From Syntrophobacterales bacterium (GTDB taxonomy: Bacteria > Desulfobacterota > Desulfobaccia > Desulfobaccales > 0-14-0-80-60-11): a DNA stretch of 64,000 nucleotides. The notes under the pieces were generated by a model that saw only the letters and a program-made list of their open reading frames with translations, made no database searches and was not told the origin of the DNA. The position numbers and the translations under genes were made by a program. Location of the stretch: contig JAILZL010000006.1 in NCBI GenBank assembly GCA_023512475.1, positions 25,767-89,766 of the forward strand. The letters run 5' to 3'. Within the stretch, counting starts at the first letter, position 1, and every line of letters begins with the position of its first letter. This document shows positions 54,837 through 62,537 of the stretch, in pieces.

Positions 54837-55853
54837 GTGCCGGAGAAACTCAACCCCCATGCCTCGCCGGCGGCGAAGATGCTCAACCTCTATGGGCTGC
54901 TCCTCTTCAGCGGCCGGCAGTATTCCCTGCCCCAGCTGGCGAAGATGCTGCGCTGCTCCAAGCAGACGGTTCTCCGCATGCTGGAGCAGATCGAGATGAG
55001 CCGCACGGTGATGGTGGAGAGCTGGCGGGAGGGCCGCCGCAAGTGGATCCGGGTGAAGACCCCTCCCGTCCCCCCCCGGGTCTGTCTGGACGCCCGGGCC
55101 ATCCAGCTCCTCCTCCTCTGCCGGGATTTCGTCTGCCACCTCCTGCCCCCGGAGCTGCGGGAGGAGGTGGACCAGACCATCGCCCGGACCGCCACCCTGC
55201 TGTCGGACCCGGCCACCAAGCCCCAGGCCCTCACCCCCCTGGGCCAGGCCTATGCCCGGGGGGTGGTGGACTATTCCGCCCACCAGGAGCTGGTGAACAC
55301 CCTCCTCCAGGCCATGACCGAGAGGCGCATCTGCCGGGTGCGCTACCATTCCCCCCGCCAGCCGGAGCCCCGGGAATATGCCGTCGCCCCCCTCTTTTTC
55401 CTGTCACATTACTCCAGCCTATATGTGCGTTGCTGGCGGATGACCGAAGACGGCCCCCCGGAGATCGTCTATGACAACATGCTCCTGGCGGTGCAGCGGC
55501 TCCTGGCGGTGACGCCCACGGAGCGGACCTTTTCGCCGCCGGAACTGCCGCCGGAGAGCAGCCATCGTTTCGGCCTTATGCAGGGGGACCCCTTCCGGGT
55601 GCGCCTGAAGGTGAGCCCGGCGGTGGCGGCCTATGTCCGGGAGCGCTGCTGGAGCGATGACCAGAGCCTCACCCCCCAGCCGGACGGCGGGCTGCTGGTG
55701 GAATTCACCGCCACCAGCCGGCCGGAGGTGGTCTCCTGGGTGCTCAGCTTCGGGCCGGAGGCGGAACTGCTGGCACCGGCGGATCTCCGGGCCGAGGTGG
55801 CGGACCTGACCCGGCGGATGGCGGCGAAATACGCCGGGGACCGCGCCGGGTAA
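54837..55853 (+). CDS. WYL-domain transcriptional regulator
   Basis: 338 aa from GTG 54837, with GGGAGG upstream. The ORF extends to ATG 54759, but that would put the operator inside the gene. An N-terminal winged helix (about 15-60: YSLPQLAKMLRCSKQTVLRM) binds DNA. The WYL ligand domain follows (about 165-235: RICRVRYHS, EYAVAPLFFLSHYSSLYVRC), then a WCX-type C-terminal domain (about 250-335). WYL regulators sense nucleotides or nucleic acid and often repress stress or defence genes. The partner here is ARPP-1. Confidence 0.9.
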   Translation: MPEKLNPHASPAAKMLNLYGLLLFSGRQYSLPQLAKMLRCSKQTVLRMLEQIEMSRTVMVESWREGRRKWIRVKTPPVPPRVCLDARAIQLLLLCRDFVCHLLPPELREEVDQTIARTATLLSDPATKPQALTPLGQAYARGVVDYSAHQELVNTLLQAMTERRICRVRYHSPRQPEPREYAVAPLFFLSHYSSLYVRCWRMTEDGPPEIVYDNMLLAVQRLLAVTPTERTFSPPELPPESSHRFGLMQGDPFRVRLKVSPAVAAYVRERCWSDDQSLTPQPDGGLLVEFTATSRPEVVSWVLSFGPEAELLAPADLRAEVADLTRRMAAKYAGDRAG

Positions 55854-55927
55854 AAAAGCCTGGGATCATTGACCCCTGCCCCTTCCTCCACCCTGTATGG
55901 AGCACCGGCTGCGCCTGGCCGCCGGGC

Positions 55928-56893
55928 TCAGGCGGGGAGCAGCCGGACAAAGACCGGCGCCCGGAAATGGCCGCGGGCGGTCTTCTCCTGGTAGCTGACC
56001 AGCGCCCGGAGCTGGGGCCGGACCCAGCGGGCCCCCTTCACCCGCACCCCGGCCACGGGCGGGGTTTCGGTCTCCAGAGCCCTGAGGCGAGGGGTGAGCT
56101 CCCCGAGGGTGGCCTCGTCGAAGCCGCTCCCCACCCGTCCCCGGTACACCAGCCGCCCCCCTTCGGGGCCGGCCACCAGCAGGGCCCCGAAGCTCTCCTC
56201 CCGGCCCCCTTTCCCCGGGGTGTAACCGATGATCACGCATTCCTCGGTGAGGCGGGGCTTGATCTTCAGCCAGAAGCGGGAGCGGGTGCCGATGAGATAG
56301 GGGCTCCCCAACGCCTTGGCCATGACCCCCTCAAAGCCCTGGGCCACGGCCTCGGCAAAGAAGGCCCGGCCGTGCTCATAAACGGCCCGGGAAAGCACCA
56401 GCCGGGGGGACTCCCTCAGGCAGCCTTCGAGCAGGGCCCGGCGCTCCTCCAGGGGCAGGAGGTGGCGGGGCCGGTCATTCAAAAACAGCAGGTCAAAGGC
56501 GATATAGGTGGCGGGCAGGCGCCGGGCCAGCAGGCTGATCTTCAGGGGGTCGGCCGCCTGTTCCCGCTGCTGGAGCAAGGGGAAGGAGGGGCGGCCGTCC
56601 GCCAGCACCACCAGCTCCCCGTCCAGGATGGCATTGGTGGCCTGAAGATCCCCGGCCAGCCCGGCGAGCTCCGGATAACGGTGGGTGATGTCCTCCAGGC
56701 GGCGGTTCTGGAGGCGGAGGCGGCCCTGGTCCAGAAACAGGAGGCAGCGGGTGCCGTCCCATTTGATTTCAAAGAGGTGCCGGGGGGAGTCGAAGGGCGG
56801 GGCGAAATAGGCCAGCATGGGCGGGATGCGGGCGGTGAGCATCTCCGGCCCGGTGAAGGCCGGTTTTTCCCCCGGGGGGCGCGGTTGTTTCAT
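55928..56893 (-). CDS. ATP-dependent DNA ligase (LigD ligase-domain type)
   Basis: 321 aa. The adenylation motif I is FEIKWDGTR (Lys near residue 44); later motifs are LDGELVVL (about 90), FDLLFLNDR (about 133), FEGVMAKALGSPY (about 188) and the WLKIKPR motif V (about 208), followed by the OB-fold domain with SFGALLVAG. There is no polymerase or phosphoesterase domain, unlike multidomain LigD. It follows the Ku gene by 39 bases on the same strand, so the two form a minimal NHEJ unit. Confidence 0.93.
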   Translation of the reverse strand: MKQPRPPGEKPAFTGPEMLTARIPPMLAYFAPPFDSPRHLFEIKWDGTRCLLFLDQGRLRLQNRRLEDITHRYPELAGLAGDLQATNAILDGELVVLADGRPSFPLLQQREQAADPLKISLLARRLPATYIAFDLLFLNDRPRHLLPLEERRALLEGCLRESPRLVLSRAVYEHGRAFFAEAVAQGFEGVMAKALGSPYLIGTRSRFWLKIKPRLTEECVIIGYTPGKGGREESFGALLVAGPEGGRLVYRGRVGSGFDEATLGELTPRLRALETETPPVAGVRVKGARWVRPQLRALVSYQEKTARGHFRAPVFVRLLPA

Positions 56894-56932
56894 AGTCCTG
56901 GCTGGAAGGGGAAGAGGGAAGGCAAGGGCTCC

Positions 56933-57766
56933 TCAGCTGCCGCCCTTGGCCTTCCGGGGGGCCCGGGTCCCCGCGGCCTTCCTCCCTTCCCCTTTGGCCG
57001 CGGCCACGCTCCGGGCCAGGGCCTCCATGAGGTTGATGACCTTCTCGGGCTCGGGCCGGGCCGCCACCCGGTATTCCTCCCCCGCAGCCTTGGCCTGGAT
57101 GAGGGACAGGACGCTCTGGGTGTATTCGTCGGGGTATTTCTCCGGGGTGAAGGGGCCGGCCAGGGCCTCGATGAGGGTGCGGGCCAGGGCCAGACCCTTC
57201 TGGTCCACCGGCACCTTGAGCACCTCCGCCGCCTCCTCCAGGCGCTCCACCGCCACGATCTCCTCGGGGTAATGGAGGGTGAAGGCGATAAGGGCCCCCT
57301 GATAGGGCCGGATGGCGAAGAGGTGCTGGCGCTGCCGCAGCACCCCCTTGGCCAGGGCCGCCCTCTTGGCCTCGAAGAGGGCCCGGTGCAGGAGGGCGAA
57401 GGCCTCGGTCCCGGCCTGGCCGTCGGGCACCAGATAGTGGGCGTCGGCGTAATACAGAGGATGGATCTCCCGCTCATCCACGAACTGGAGGATCTCCATG
57501 ACCTGGGAAGCCGCCGCCCGGGCCCGCTCCAGCTCCTCGTCGGTCACGGTGATGTAGAGGTCCTTGCCGTAGCGGTAGCCCCGGATGAGCTCCTCGGCGG
57601 CCAGCACCTTCCGGCAGTGGGGGCAGTAGCGCTGCTGCACAATCTTGGTGCCGCAGTCTCTGTGCAGGAGCTCAAAGCTCAGGACCTTGGGGGTCAGGGC
57701 GTGATAGAGGCGGACGGGGATGGTGACCAGGCTGACCTTAAGGTAGCCCTTCCAGATGGCTTTCAT
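56933..57766 (-). CDS. ku: Ku homologue, non-homologous end joining
   Basis: 277 aa from ATG 57766 (MKAIWKGYLKVSLVTIPVRL), the usual Ku start; the ORF opens earlier at 57838. A central DNA-encircling core (about 60-230) has FVDEREIHPLYYADAHYLVP and GLALARTLIEAL. A CGTKIVQQRYCPHC motif near 38-51 could bind zinc. The C-terminal tail is Lys/Arg/Ala-rich (KGEGRKAAGTRAPRKAKGG) as in many bacterial Ku proteins, which aids DNA binding. It recruits the ligase encoded next. Confidence 0.95.
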   Translation of the reverse strand: MKAIWKGYLKVSLVTIPVRLYHALTPKVLSFELLHRDCGTKIVQQRYCPHCRKVLAAEELIRGYRYGKDLYITVTDEELERARAAASQVMEILQFVDEREIHPLYYADAHYLVPDGQAGTEAFALLHRALFEAKRAALAKGVLRQRQHLFAIRPYQGALIAFTLHYPEEIVAVERLEEAAEVLKVPVDQKGLALARTLIEALAGPFTPEKYPDEYTQSVLSLIQAKAAGEEYRVAARPEPEKVINLMEALARSVAAAKGEGRKAAGTRAPRKAKGGS

Positions 57767-57899
57767 GGCCGAGGCCCCGGGAGGAAATGGGCGGCAGGCG
57801 CCTGCTTTCCTTATATCCGAGGGCCGCGGCTTTGGCAATGTCTGTGGGAAACCGGGGGAGGAGGGGGATGTTTCCCTGGGCCTCCCCCGGCCCCCCGCT

Positions 57900-58688
57900 T
57901 CACTTGGCCGGCCACTCGTGGAACTGCACCCACAGCACCGCGCCGTATTCCGCGTCCTTTTTCCTGCCGTCCTTGTCCGGCACTGCCTGCTTTTCCGTGG
58001 TCAGGGCGGCAAAGCCCCACCAGCCCGGGGCCGGGGGCGAGAAGGTGAAGACCCCGTTTTTGTCCGTCTTCACCACCTGGGCCACGAAATAGTCATTGGG
58101 AGCCTTCACCCGGCCGCCGTCGTTCCAGAATTCCACCTCCACGTCGGCGTCCGGCAGGGGTTTCCCCTTGAACTTCACCTGGCCCTGGAAGACATTGCCG
58201 GCGTAGAGCCCGAAGGGCCGGGTCAGGGGGATGATCTCCGCCTTCAGCCCCACCTCGGCGTCCCAGCCCTCCTCGGCCCCGAAGGCGGCCACATAGGTCT
58301 TGGTCTGGTGGATGATGAACTTATTCTCCGCCGGCTCCCAATAGGGCTGGGGGTCGAAGTAAAAGGCGTAGATACCGGGCTTTTTCAGGGCGAAGGTGGT
58401 CTGCCAGGCGGGCTGGCCCAGGACCTGGGTCTCCTTCAGGGTGGCCAGGAGATCGGTCCTGTCCTTGCCTGCCTTCACCCCGAATTTCACCGGCCTGGCC
58501 ATCACCATGCCCTTCTGCTCAAAGGGGTGGCAGAAGGCCAGAGTCAGGGCAATCTCCGGCTTGTCCTCCTGCATCACCATGGCCTTGTCCGGCAGGAGGA
58601 GCCCGAAGTGGGCCCCGGCCACCCCGGCCAGGCCCAGGATCACGGCGCACCCCAACACGACTCCCGGCAAAACAAAACGCGGCATCAT
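57900..58688 (-). CDS. DUF4198 periplasmic protein (NikK-like metal uptake component)
   Basis: 262 aa. The RBS GAGGAGG lies just before ATGATG. A signal peptide (about 1-26, GVAGAHFG) leaves His as an early mature residue, as in DUF4198 proteins tied to Ni/Co importers. Blocks: LALTLAFCHPFEQKGM (about 47-62), KPGIYAFYFDPQPYWEP (about 102) and GWWGFAALT near the end. Such proteins are accessory periplasmic parts of CbiM/NikM-type transporters. It lies downstream of the cbiMLQO-type cluster but after element D, so it may be partly uncoupled from it. Confidence 0.82.
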   Translation of the reverse strand: MMPRFVLPGVVLGCAVILGLAGVAGAHFGLLLPDKAMVMQEDKPEIALTLAFCHPFEQKGMVMARPVKFGVKAGKDRTDLLATLKETQVLGQPAWQTTFALKKPGIYAFYFDPQPYWEPAENKFIIHQTKTYVAAFGAEEGWDAEVGLKAEIIPLTRPFGLYAGNVFQGQVKFKGKPLPDADVEVEFWNDGGRVKAPNDYFVAQVVKTDKNGVFTFSPPAPGWWGFAALTTEKQAVPDKDGRKKDAEYGAVLWVQFHEWPAK

Positions 58689-58720
58689 TTTCCTCCTCAG
58701 CTTGGCAGGTTAGTGACAAA

Positions 58721-58874
58721 GGTTATTCGGGGAAGGGGCCGGAGATCCCAGCCCCCTCCCCTGCCCCTCCCCCAACCCCGGAGATGGGAGCTGGCGGCGC
58801 CACACCGACCAAACCGGCCCGCCTGCTCCCACCGGATTTCCGGGAAGGGGTGTTTTTCAGGCGCCTGTCAGGTG
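58721..58874 (-). repeat. Dispersed intergenic element, copy D (full)
   Basis: The reverse complement runs CCTGACAGGCGCCTGAAAAA, CACCCCTTCCCGGAAATCCGG, TGGGAGCAGGCGGGCCGGTTT, GCCAGCTCCCATCTCCGGGG, a G-rich run, then GGCCCCTTCCCCGAATAACC. It lies between the OB-fold gene and the DUF4198 gene of the metal operon. Confidence 0.83.
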
Positions 58875-58900
58875 GGGGGCAGGGAAAGCCTTTCCCCGGA

Positions 58901-59371
58901 TCATCTTTTCCGCCAGGCCTCCCACACGGGATGACCCTGGGCATCCCGGAGCACCAGGACAAAGCCGCCTTTGGTAAGCTCAAAGGCGATGACCCTCAGC
59001 CCCTTGTCGGGGGATTTTTCGCACACCCCCTTGACCCGCACCTCATCCCCGGGCCTGAGCTCGAACTCCTGGCGCTCCAGGAACCACACCGGGCCCAGAT
59101 GCACGTGCACCCGGCCTTTGGTCTTGGTATCCAGGAGGAGTGCCATGCCGGGATACATTCCCTCCGCCAGGGTTTCGGTGAGGACCCTCACCACCTTCCC
59201 CTGCTCCTGAAAATCCTGGCAGGTGGCGGTGACCGGACAGAGGTAAGGGGCATAGGGGCAGGGCCGGAACCCCTGACCCCGGCCCTGGGCGTGGGCCGTC
59301 GGGTCCATCCCGGCCGCCGTAAGCAGCAGCCCCATCGCCAGGCCAAAAACGAGCATCTGCCAGCGCTTCAT
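58901..59371 (-). CDS. Exported OB-fold protein, MamS/MamX-like
   Basis: 156 aa. A signal peptide (about 1-29, AHAQG) precedes a short Cys-containing stretch (PCPYAPYLCPVTATCQD, three Cys) and a domain (about 55-150) resembling the magnetosome MamS/MamX or OB-fold domain: VVRVLTETLAEGMYPGM, VHVHLGPVWFLERQEFEL and GDEVRVKGV. The HVHLGP segment could bind metal. In magnetotactic bacteria this fold serves iron handling; here the setting is a Co/Ni uptake operon. The role is inferred only from position. Confidence 0.75.
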   Translation of the reverse strand: MKRWQMLVFGLAMGLLLTAAGMDPTAHAQGRGQGFRPCPYAPYLCPVTATCQDFQEQGKVVRVLTETLAEGMYPGMALLLDTKTKGRVHVHLGPVWFLERQEFELRPGDEVRVKGVCEKSPDKGLRVIAFELTKGGFVLVLRDAQGHPVWEAWRKR

Positions 59372-59396
59372 CCGCCGGTTCCTCCTTTAGGCTTTT

Positions 59397-60404
59397 TCAG
59401 AAAGCGTACACCAAAGACAAAAGCGGTGTTACTGCGGCATCGGCGTTTTTGCCGGCAAGGTCGATATTGACCCCGAAGGCAAAGGAGAGCTTCTCTGTGG
59501 CCATGTATTCAATACCCGGCAGCACGGAGAGGAGCGCGGCCGGCGGGGTGTTGGCCTTGTGCCCGAAGAGCCGGCCGCCGTCCCAGAAGCTGGTGAGCTC
59601 CAGGAGGGCCACCCATTTCCTGGTCAGGGGGTATTCCGCCGCCAGGTTCACGGTGACAAAATCCCGGGGATAGACCCGGCCCTCGTCGCCGGTGTAGGCG
59701 GTCTGCATGGAGTACCACAGGTTGCCGTAGAGGATCAGCGGCCGGAGCCACTTCTGCAGGTTCAGCCCCACGGTGAAGACATAAGCGCCCCCGCCGATGG
59801 CATCGGTGCCCAGGAAGCGGGGGTTCAGGTGCTTGTAGTGCCCGGAGGGGAAATCCACCGCGAAGAGGGCGGTGACGGTGGGGATGGTCCGGGTCTCCTC
59901 CACCAGGCGGTACTTCAGGGTCAGGTTGATGTCGCCGATGCCCCCGAAATTGGCGGAACGTTCGCCCCCCGGGGCCGGCTCATCCACATGGCTGGCCCAG
60001 TTGTGGATGTACGGGAGCACCACAAAGGCCTCCAGGTTGTTCATCAGGCCGTAAGTGAACTTGTATTCCATGCTGAAGGAGCGGAAATCCCCCCCGGGGG
60101 AGACCCGCCGCCAGCTCTGGGTGAAGCGGTGGGTGACAAAGGCCAGCCCGAAGGTGGGCTGGAGGGCAAATCTGCCCTTCTCAATGGGAATGGCGGTATC
60201 CGTGATGATGGGTCCGAAGGTGGAAGGACATTCATCGCCTTCCTCTTTCTTCTGCCCCTCCTGGCCTCCCGGGCCTTCCTGGGCCTCCCCCGTGCCGGGG
60301 GTGACCTCCGGCGGGGCCGCCCCGCGGCCCGCCTGCGGCAGACCCAGGTTCAGCGGCCAAGCCAGAATCAGGGCCATCAGCATCAGCCACAATCTCCTTA
60401 TCAT
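59397..60404 (-). CDS. Outer-membrane beta-barrel protein
   Basis: 335 aa. A signal peptide (about 1-30) is followed by a Gly/Glu-rich spacer, then alternating beta strands with aromatic girdles (GRFALQPTFGLAFVTHRF, AVFAVDFPSGHYKHLNP, LRPLILYGNLWYSMQ) and a C-terminal Phe (LLSLVYAF), as BAM-inserted barrels need. It belongs to the general transporter or phenol-degradation-porin-like group. In the same operon as CbiM/Q/O, it may be the outer-membrane entry for cobalt or nickel complexes, which is an inference. Confidence 0.78.
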   Translation of the reverse strand: MIRRLWLMLMALILAWPLNLGLPQAGRGAAPPEVTPGTGEAQEGPGGQEGQKKEEGDECPSTFGPIITDTAIPIEKGRFALQPTFGLAFVTHRFTQSWRRVSPGGDFRSFSMEYKFTYGLMNNLEAFVVLPYIHNWASHVDEPAPGGERSANFGGIGDINLTLKYRLVEETRTIPTVTALFAVDFPSGHYKHLNPRFLGTDAIGGGAYVFTVGLNLQKWLRPLILYGNLWYSMQTAYTGDEGRVYPRDFVTVNLAAEYPLTRKWVALLELTSFWDGGRLFGHKANTPPAALLSVLPGIEYMATEKLSFAFGVNIDLAGKNADAAVTPLLSLVYAF

Positions 60405-60428
60405 ACGTTCATCCCCCTTCTGCCCCCC

Positions 60429-61088
60429 TTACTCCGGTTGGCAGCAGTGTGTATGCACATGGCAGCATTTCTTGACGGTTTCGTTGAGGAAATCCCGCTC
60501 ATGGGAGACGATCATGTATGGAATCGTCAGCTCCTTCAGGATGTGGGCGAGGCGGTGCTTGGTGGCCTCGTCCAGGCCGGCGGTGGGTTCGTCCAGCAGC
60601 AGGAGCTCCGGCTCCATGGCCAGGACGGTGGCCAGGGCCACCAGTTTCTTCTCCCCGCCGGAGAGTTTGTAGGTGATGCGTTCCTCAAACCCCTCCAGTC
60701 CCAGTTTCGCCATGGTCTCCCGGGCGAGAGCGACGGCTTCTGCCGTGGTCTTCCCCTGATTGAGAGGACCGAAGGCCACATCCTCCAGCACCGTGGGGCA
60801 GAAGAGCTGATCATCCGGATTCTGGAAGAGCAGTCCCACCCGCTGCCGGACCCAGGCAAAGTCCTTTTCGGTGCTCACCTGCCGGCCGAAGATGAGGATG
60901 CGGCCATGTTGGGGTTTCAACAATCCCATGAGGAGGTGGAGAAGCGTGGTCTTGCCGGCGCCGTTGGGGCCCACCAGCCCCAGGTGCTGCTCCGGCAGGA
61001 GCTCAAAAGTGAAGTCCTGGAACACCGGCCGGGGCGCGCCGGGATAGCGGAAGGTGAGGTTCTCCACCCGAATAATGGGCTCGCTCAT
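60429..61088 (-). CDS. cbiO: Cobalt/nickel ECF importer ATPase CbiO, short with Cys/His tail
   Basis: 219 aa, shorter than the usual 270. Walker A GLVGPNGAGKTTLLHL (about 37), Q-loop GLLFQNPDDQLFCPTV (about 86), signature LSGGEKKLVALATVL (about 140) and Walker B LLLLDEPTAGLD (about 160) are complete, so the core is intact. The usual C-terminal extension is replaced by KKCCHVHTHCCQPE, with four Cys and two His in nine residues, an apparent metal-binding tail. It follows cbiQ by 7 bases. Confidence 0.93.
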   Translation of the reverse strand: MSEPIIRVENLTFRYPGAPRPVFQDFTFELLPEQHLGLVGPNGAGKTTLLHLLMGLLKPQHGRILIFGRQVSTEKDFAWVRQRVGLLFQNPDDQLFCPTVLEDVAFGPLNQGKTTAEAVALARETMAKLGLEGFEERITYKLSGGEKKLVALATVLAMEPELLLLDEPTAGLDEATKHRLAHILKELTIPYMIVSHERDFLNETVKKCCHVHTHCCQPE

Positions 61089-61095
61089 GGCCGCT

Positions 61096-61884
61096 TCACC
61101 AGGCCCCCAGGCGCCGGGCAGCCAGGGGCAGGAGCCACTCCACCCCCGCCACCCCCAACAGGCCCAGGCCCGAGAGGGTGAAAAAGATCCGGTCCCGGCG
61201 CTGCCAGGAGAATTCCTTCAGACTGTAAAACCGCCCCCGGAAACCCCGGCAGAGCATGGCCTGATAGACCCGCTCGGAGCGGTCGTAGCTGCGCACCAGG
61301 AGCATGGCCGCCAGATAGGCATAGCTCCGATAGGTGTGGAGGTCGGTGCGGGGCCGAAACCCCCGGATCTTCATGGCCGTCACCAGGCGCTGGTATTCCT
61401 CCTCAAAGACATAGAGATAACGGTAGGTGAAGAGCAGGAGATGGCAGAGCTTGTCCGGCAGGCGCAGGCGGTGCAGGGCCTGCCCCAGATCCACGATGGG
61501 CACCGTGGCCGCCAGGGCGATGAGCCCCAGGAGGATGGCGTTGGACTTCAGGGTGATGAGGCCGGCGGCGGCCAGACCCTCCCGGGTGGCCGCCAGCCAG
61601 CCCCAGCGCCAGAGCACCTCCCCGGGATAGGTGAGGGGGAGCACCAGCCAGAGAAAGACCACAAAGCCGTTCACCACCAGCAGCCGGGCGGCCACCCGGC
61701 GGGGGGGGAGTTTGGCCAGGGCCAGCCATAGGAGGGCCAGACCCAGCCCGGCCGCTGCCGTCCGGGGCGAGGCGGCCACCGCCACCAGCACCGCAAAGGT
61801 CCCGGCCACCAGCACCTTGCCCCGGGGATCCAGGCGGTGGATCAGGGAATCCCCTTCAGAAAAGGGCTCCCGGATGAGGCTCAC
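61096..61884 (-). CDS. cbiQ: Energy-coupling transmembrane protein CbiQ
   Basis: 262 aa from GTG 61884, which overlaps the stop of the previous gene as GTGA; the longer ORF is a shadow. It starts FSEGDSLIHRLDPRGKVL, the usual CbiQ beginning, has five or six membrane helices, and contains the coupling motifs AMKIRGFRPR (about 172) and AMLCRGFRGRF (about 213) that bind the ATPase. It connects CbiO to the CbiM substrate-binding unit. Confidence 0.94.
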   Translation of the reverse strand: MSLIREPFSEGDSLIHRLDPRGKVLVAGTFAVLVAVAASPRTAAAGLGLALLWLALAKLPPRRVAARLLVVNGFVVFLWLVLPLTYPGEVLWRWGWLAATREGLAAAGLITLKSNAILLGLIALAATVPIVDLGQALHRLRLPDKLCHLLLFTYRYLYVFEEEYQRLVTAMKIRGFRPRTDLHTYRSYAYLAAMLLVRSYDRSERVYQAMLCRGFRGRFYSLKEFSWQRRDRIFFTLSGLGLLGVAGVEWLLPLAARRLGAW

Positions 61885-62537
61885 GGGCGGTTCTGCCTCC
61901 GGCTCTGAAAGTAGGCCCACAGGCCGAAGAAGCCCAGGATGTAACCGATCCCCCCCAGGATGTCCGGCAGGGTGGTGCGCCTCTGGGAGAGCTGGGCCAG
62001 CATCTCCTTCACCGGGGCCAGCTGCCGCTCCAGGGCCCGGTTCAGGAGGGCCTCCAGCTCCGGGGCCTCCGGGGCGGCCGGGGTCCGGGCCGCGCCGGCT
62101 GCCGTCACTGGGGCGGGGGAAGCCGGGACGGCCGGAGGAGCCGGCGCCGCCGCAGGCGGGGGGAGGTAGGCCTCCGCCTTCAGGAGCCACTCCCCCCGAT
62201 GGCCGAGGCCCGCCTCCACCACGATCTTCAGATCCAGGCGCTCCGCCGCGGCCGCCTCCGGGATCCTGAAGGAGAACTTTCCCTGGTCATCGGTGGCGCC
62301 GCTGAGCAGCTCCCGGCCGTCCGGGGCGGCCAAAACCAGGATTTTCCCCTGGCGCACCGGGGTGTCCGGCACGAACTTGGCCTCCACCTGGATGTTGTCC
62401 CCCTCGGCGAAGGCGAAGACGAGCACCCGGTGGGCCAGGGCCGGGGCGGCGGTCAGGAAAAGGGCCAGGGTCAGTGCCCCCCCGAGCGACGCGGGCCGCC
62501 AGAGGGGCTGTTTCCCGGCAGCATCAACCCGTACCAT
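61881..62537 (-). CDS. NikL/CbiL-like periplasmic accessory protein
   Basis: 218 aa. A signal peptide (about 1-36, ALAHRVLVF) yields an early His. A beta-sandwich carboxypeptidase-regulatory-like domain follows (about 38-125: DNIQVEAKFVPDTPVRQGKI, GATDDQGKFSFRIPE), then a Pro/Ala linker and one C-terminal membrane helix (about 190-210, LGGIGYILGFFGLWAYF). In Ni/Co importers lacking CbiN, such proteins sit between the M and Q subunits, as here, and replace CbiN. It overlaps cbiM by 14 bases. Confidence 0.85.
   Translation of the reverse strand: MVRVDAAGKQPLWRPASLGGALTLALFLTAAPALAHRVLVFAFAEGDNIQVEAKFVPDTPVRQGKILVLAAPDGRELLSGATDDQGKFSFRIPEAAAAERLDLKIVVEAGLGHRGEWLLKAEAYLPPPAAAPAPPAVPASPAPVTAAGAARTPAAPEAPELEALLNRALERQLAPVKEMLAQLSQRRTTLPDILGGIGYILGFFGLWAYFQSRRQNRP

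Noticed and set aside
55967-58048. 693-aa plus-strand ORF
   Set aside because: Antisense to ligase and Ku; no motif, Gly/His/Pro-rich shadow.
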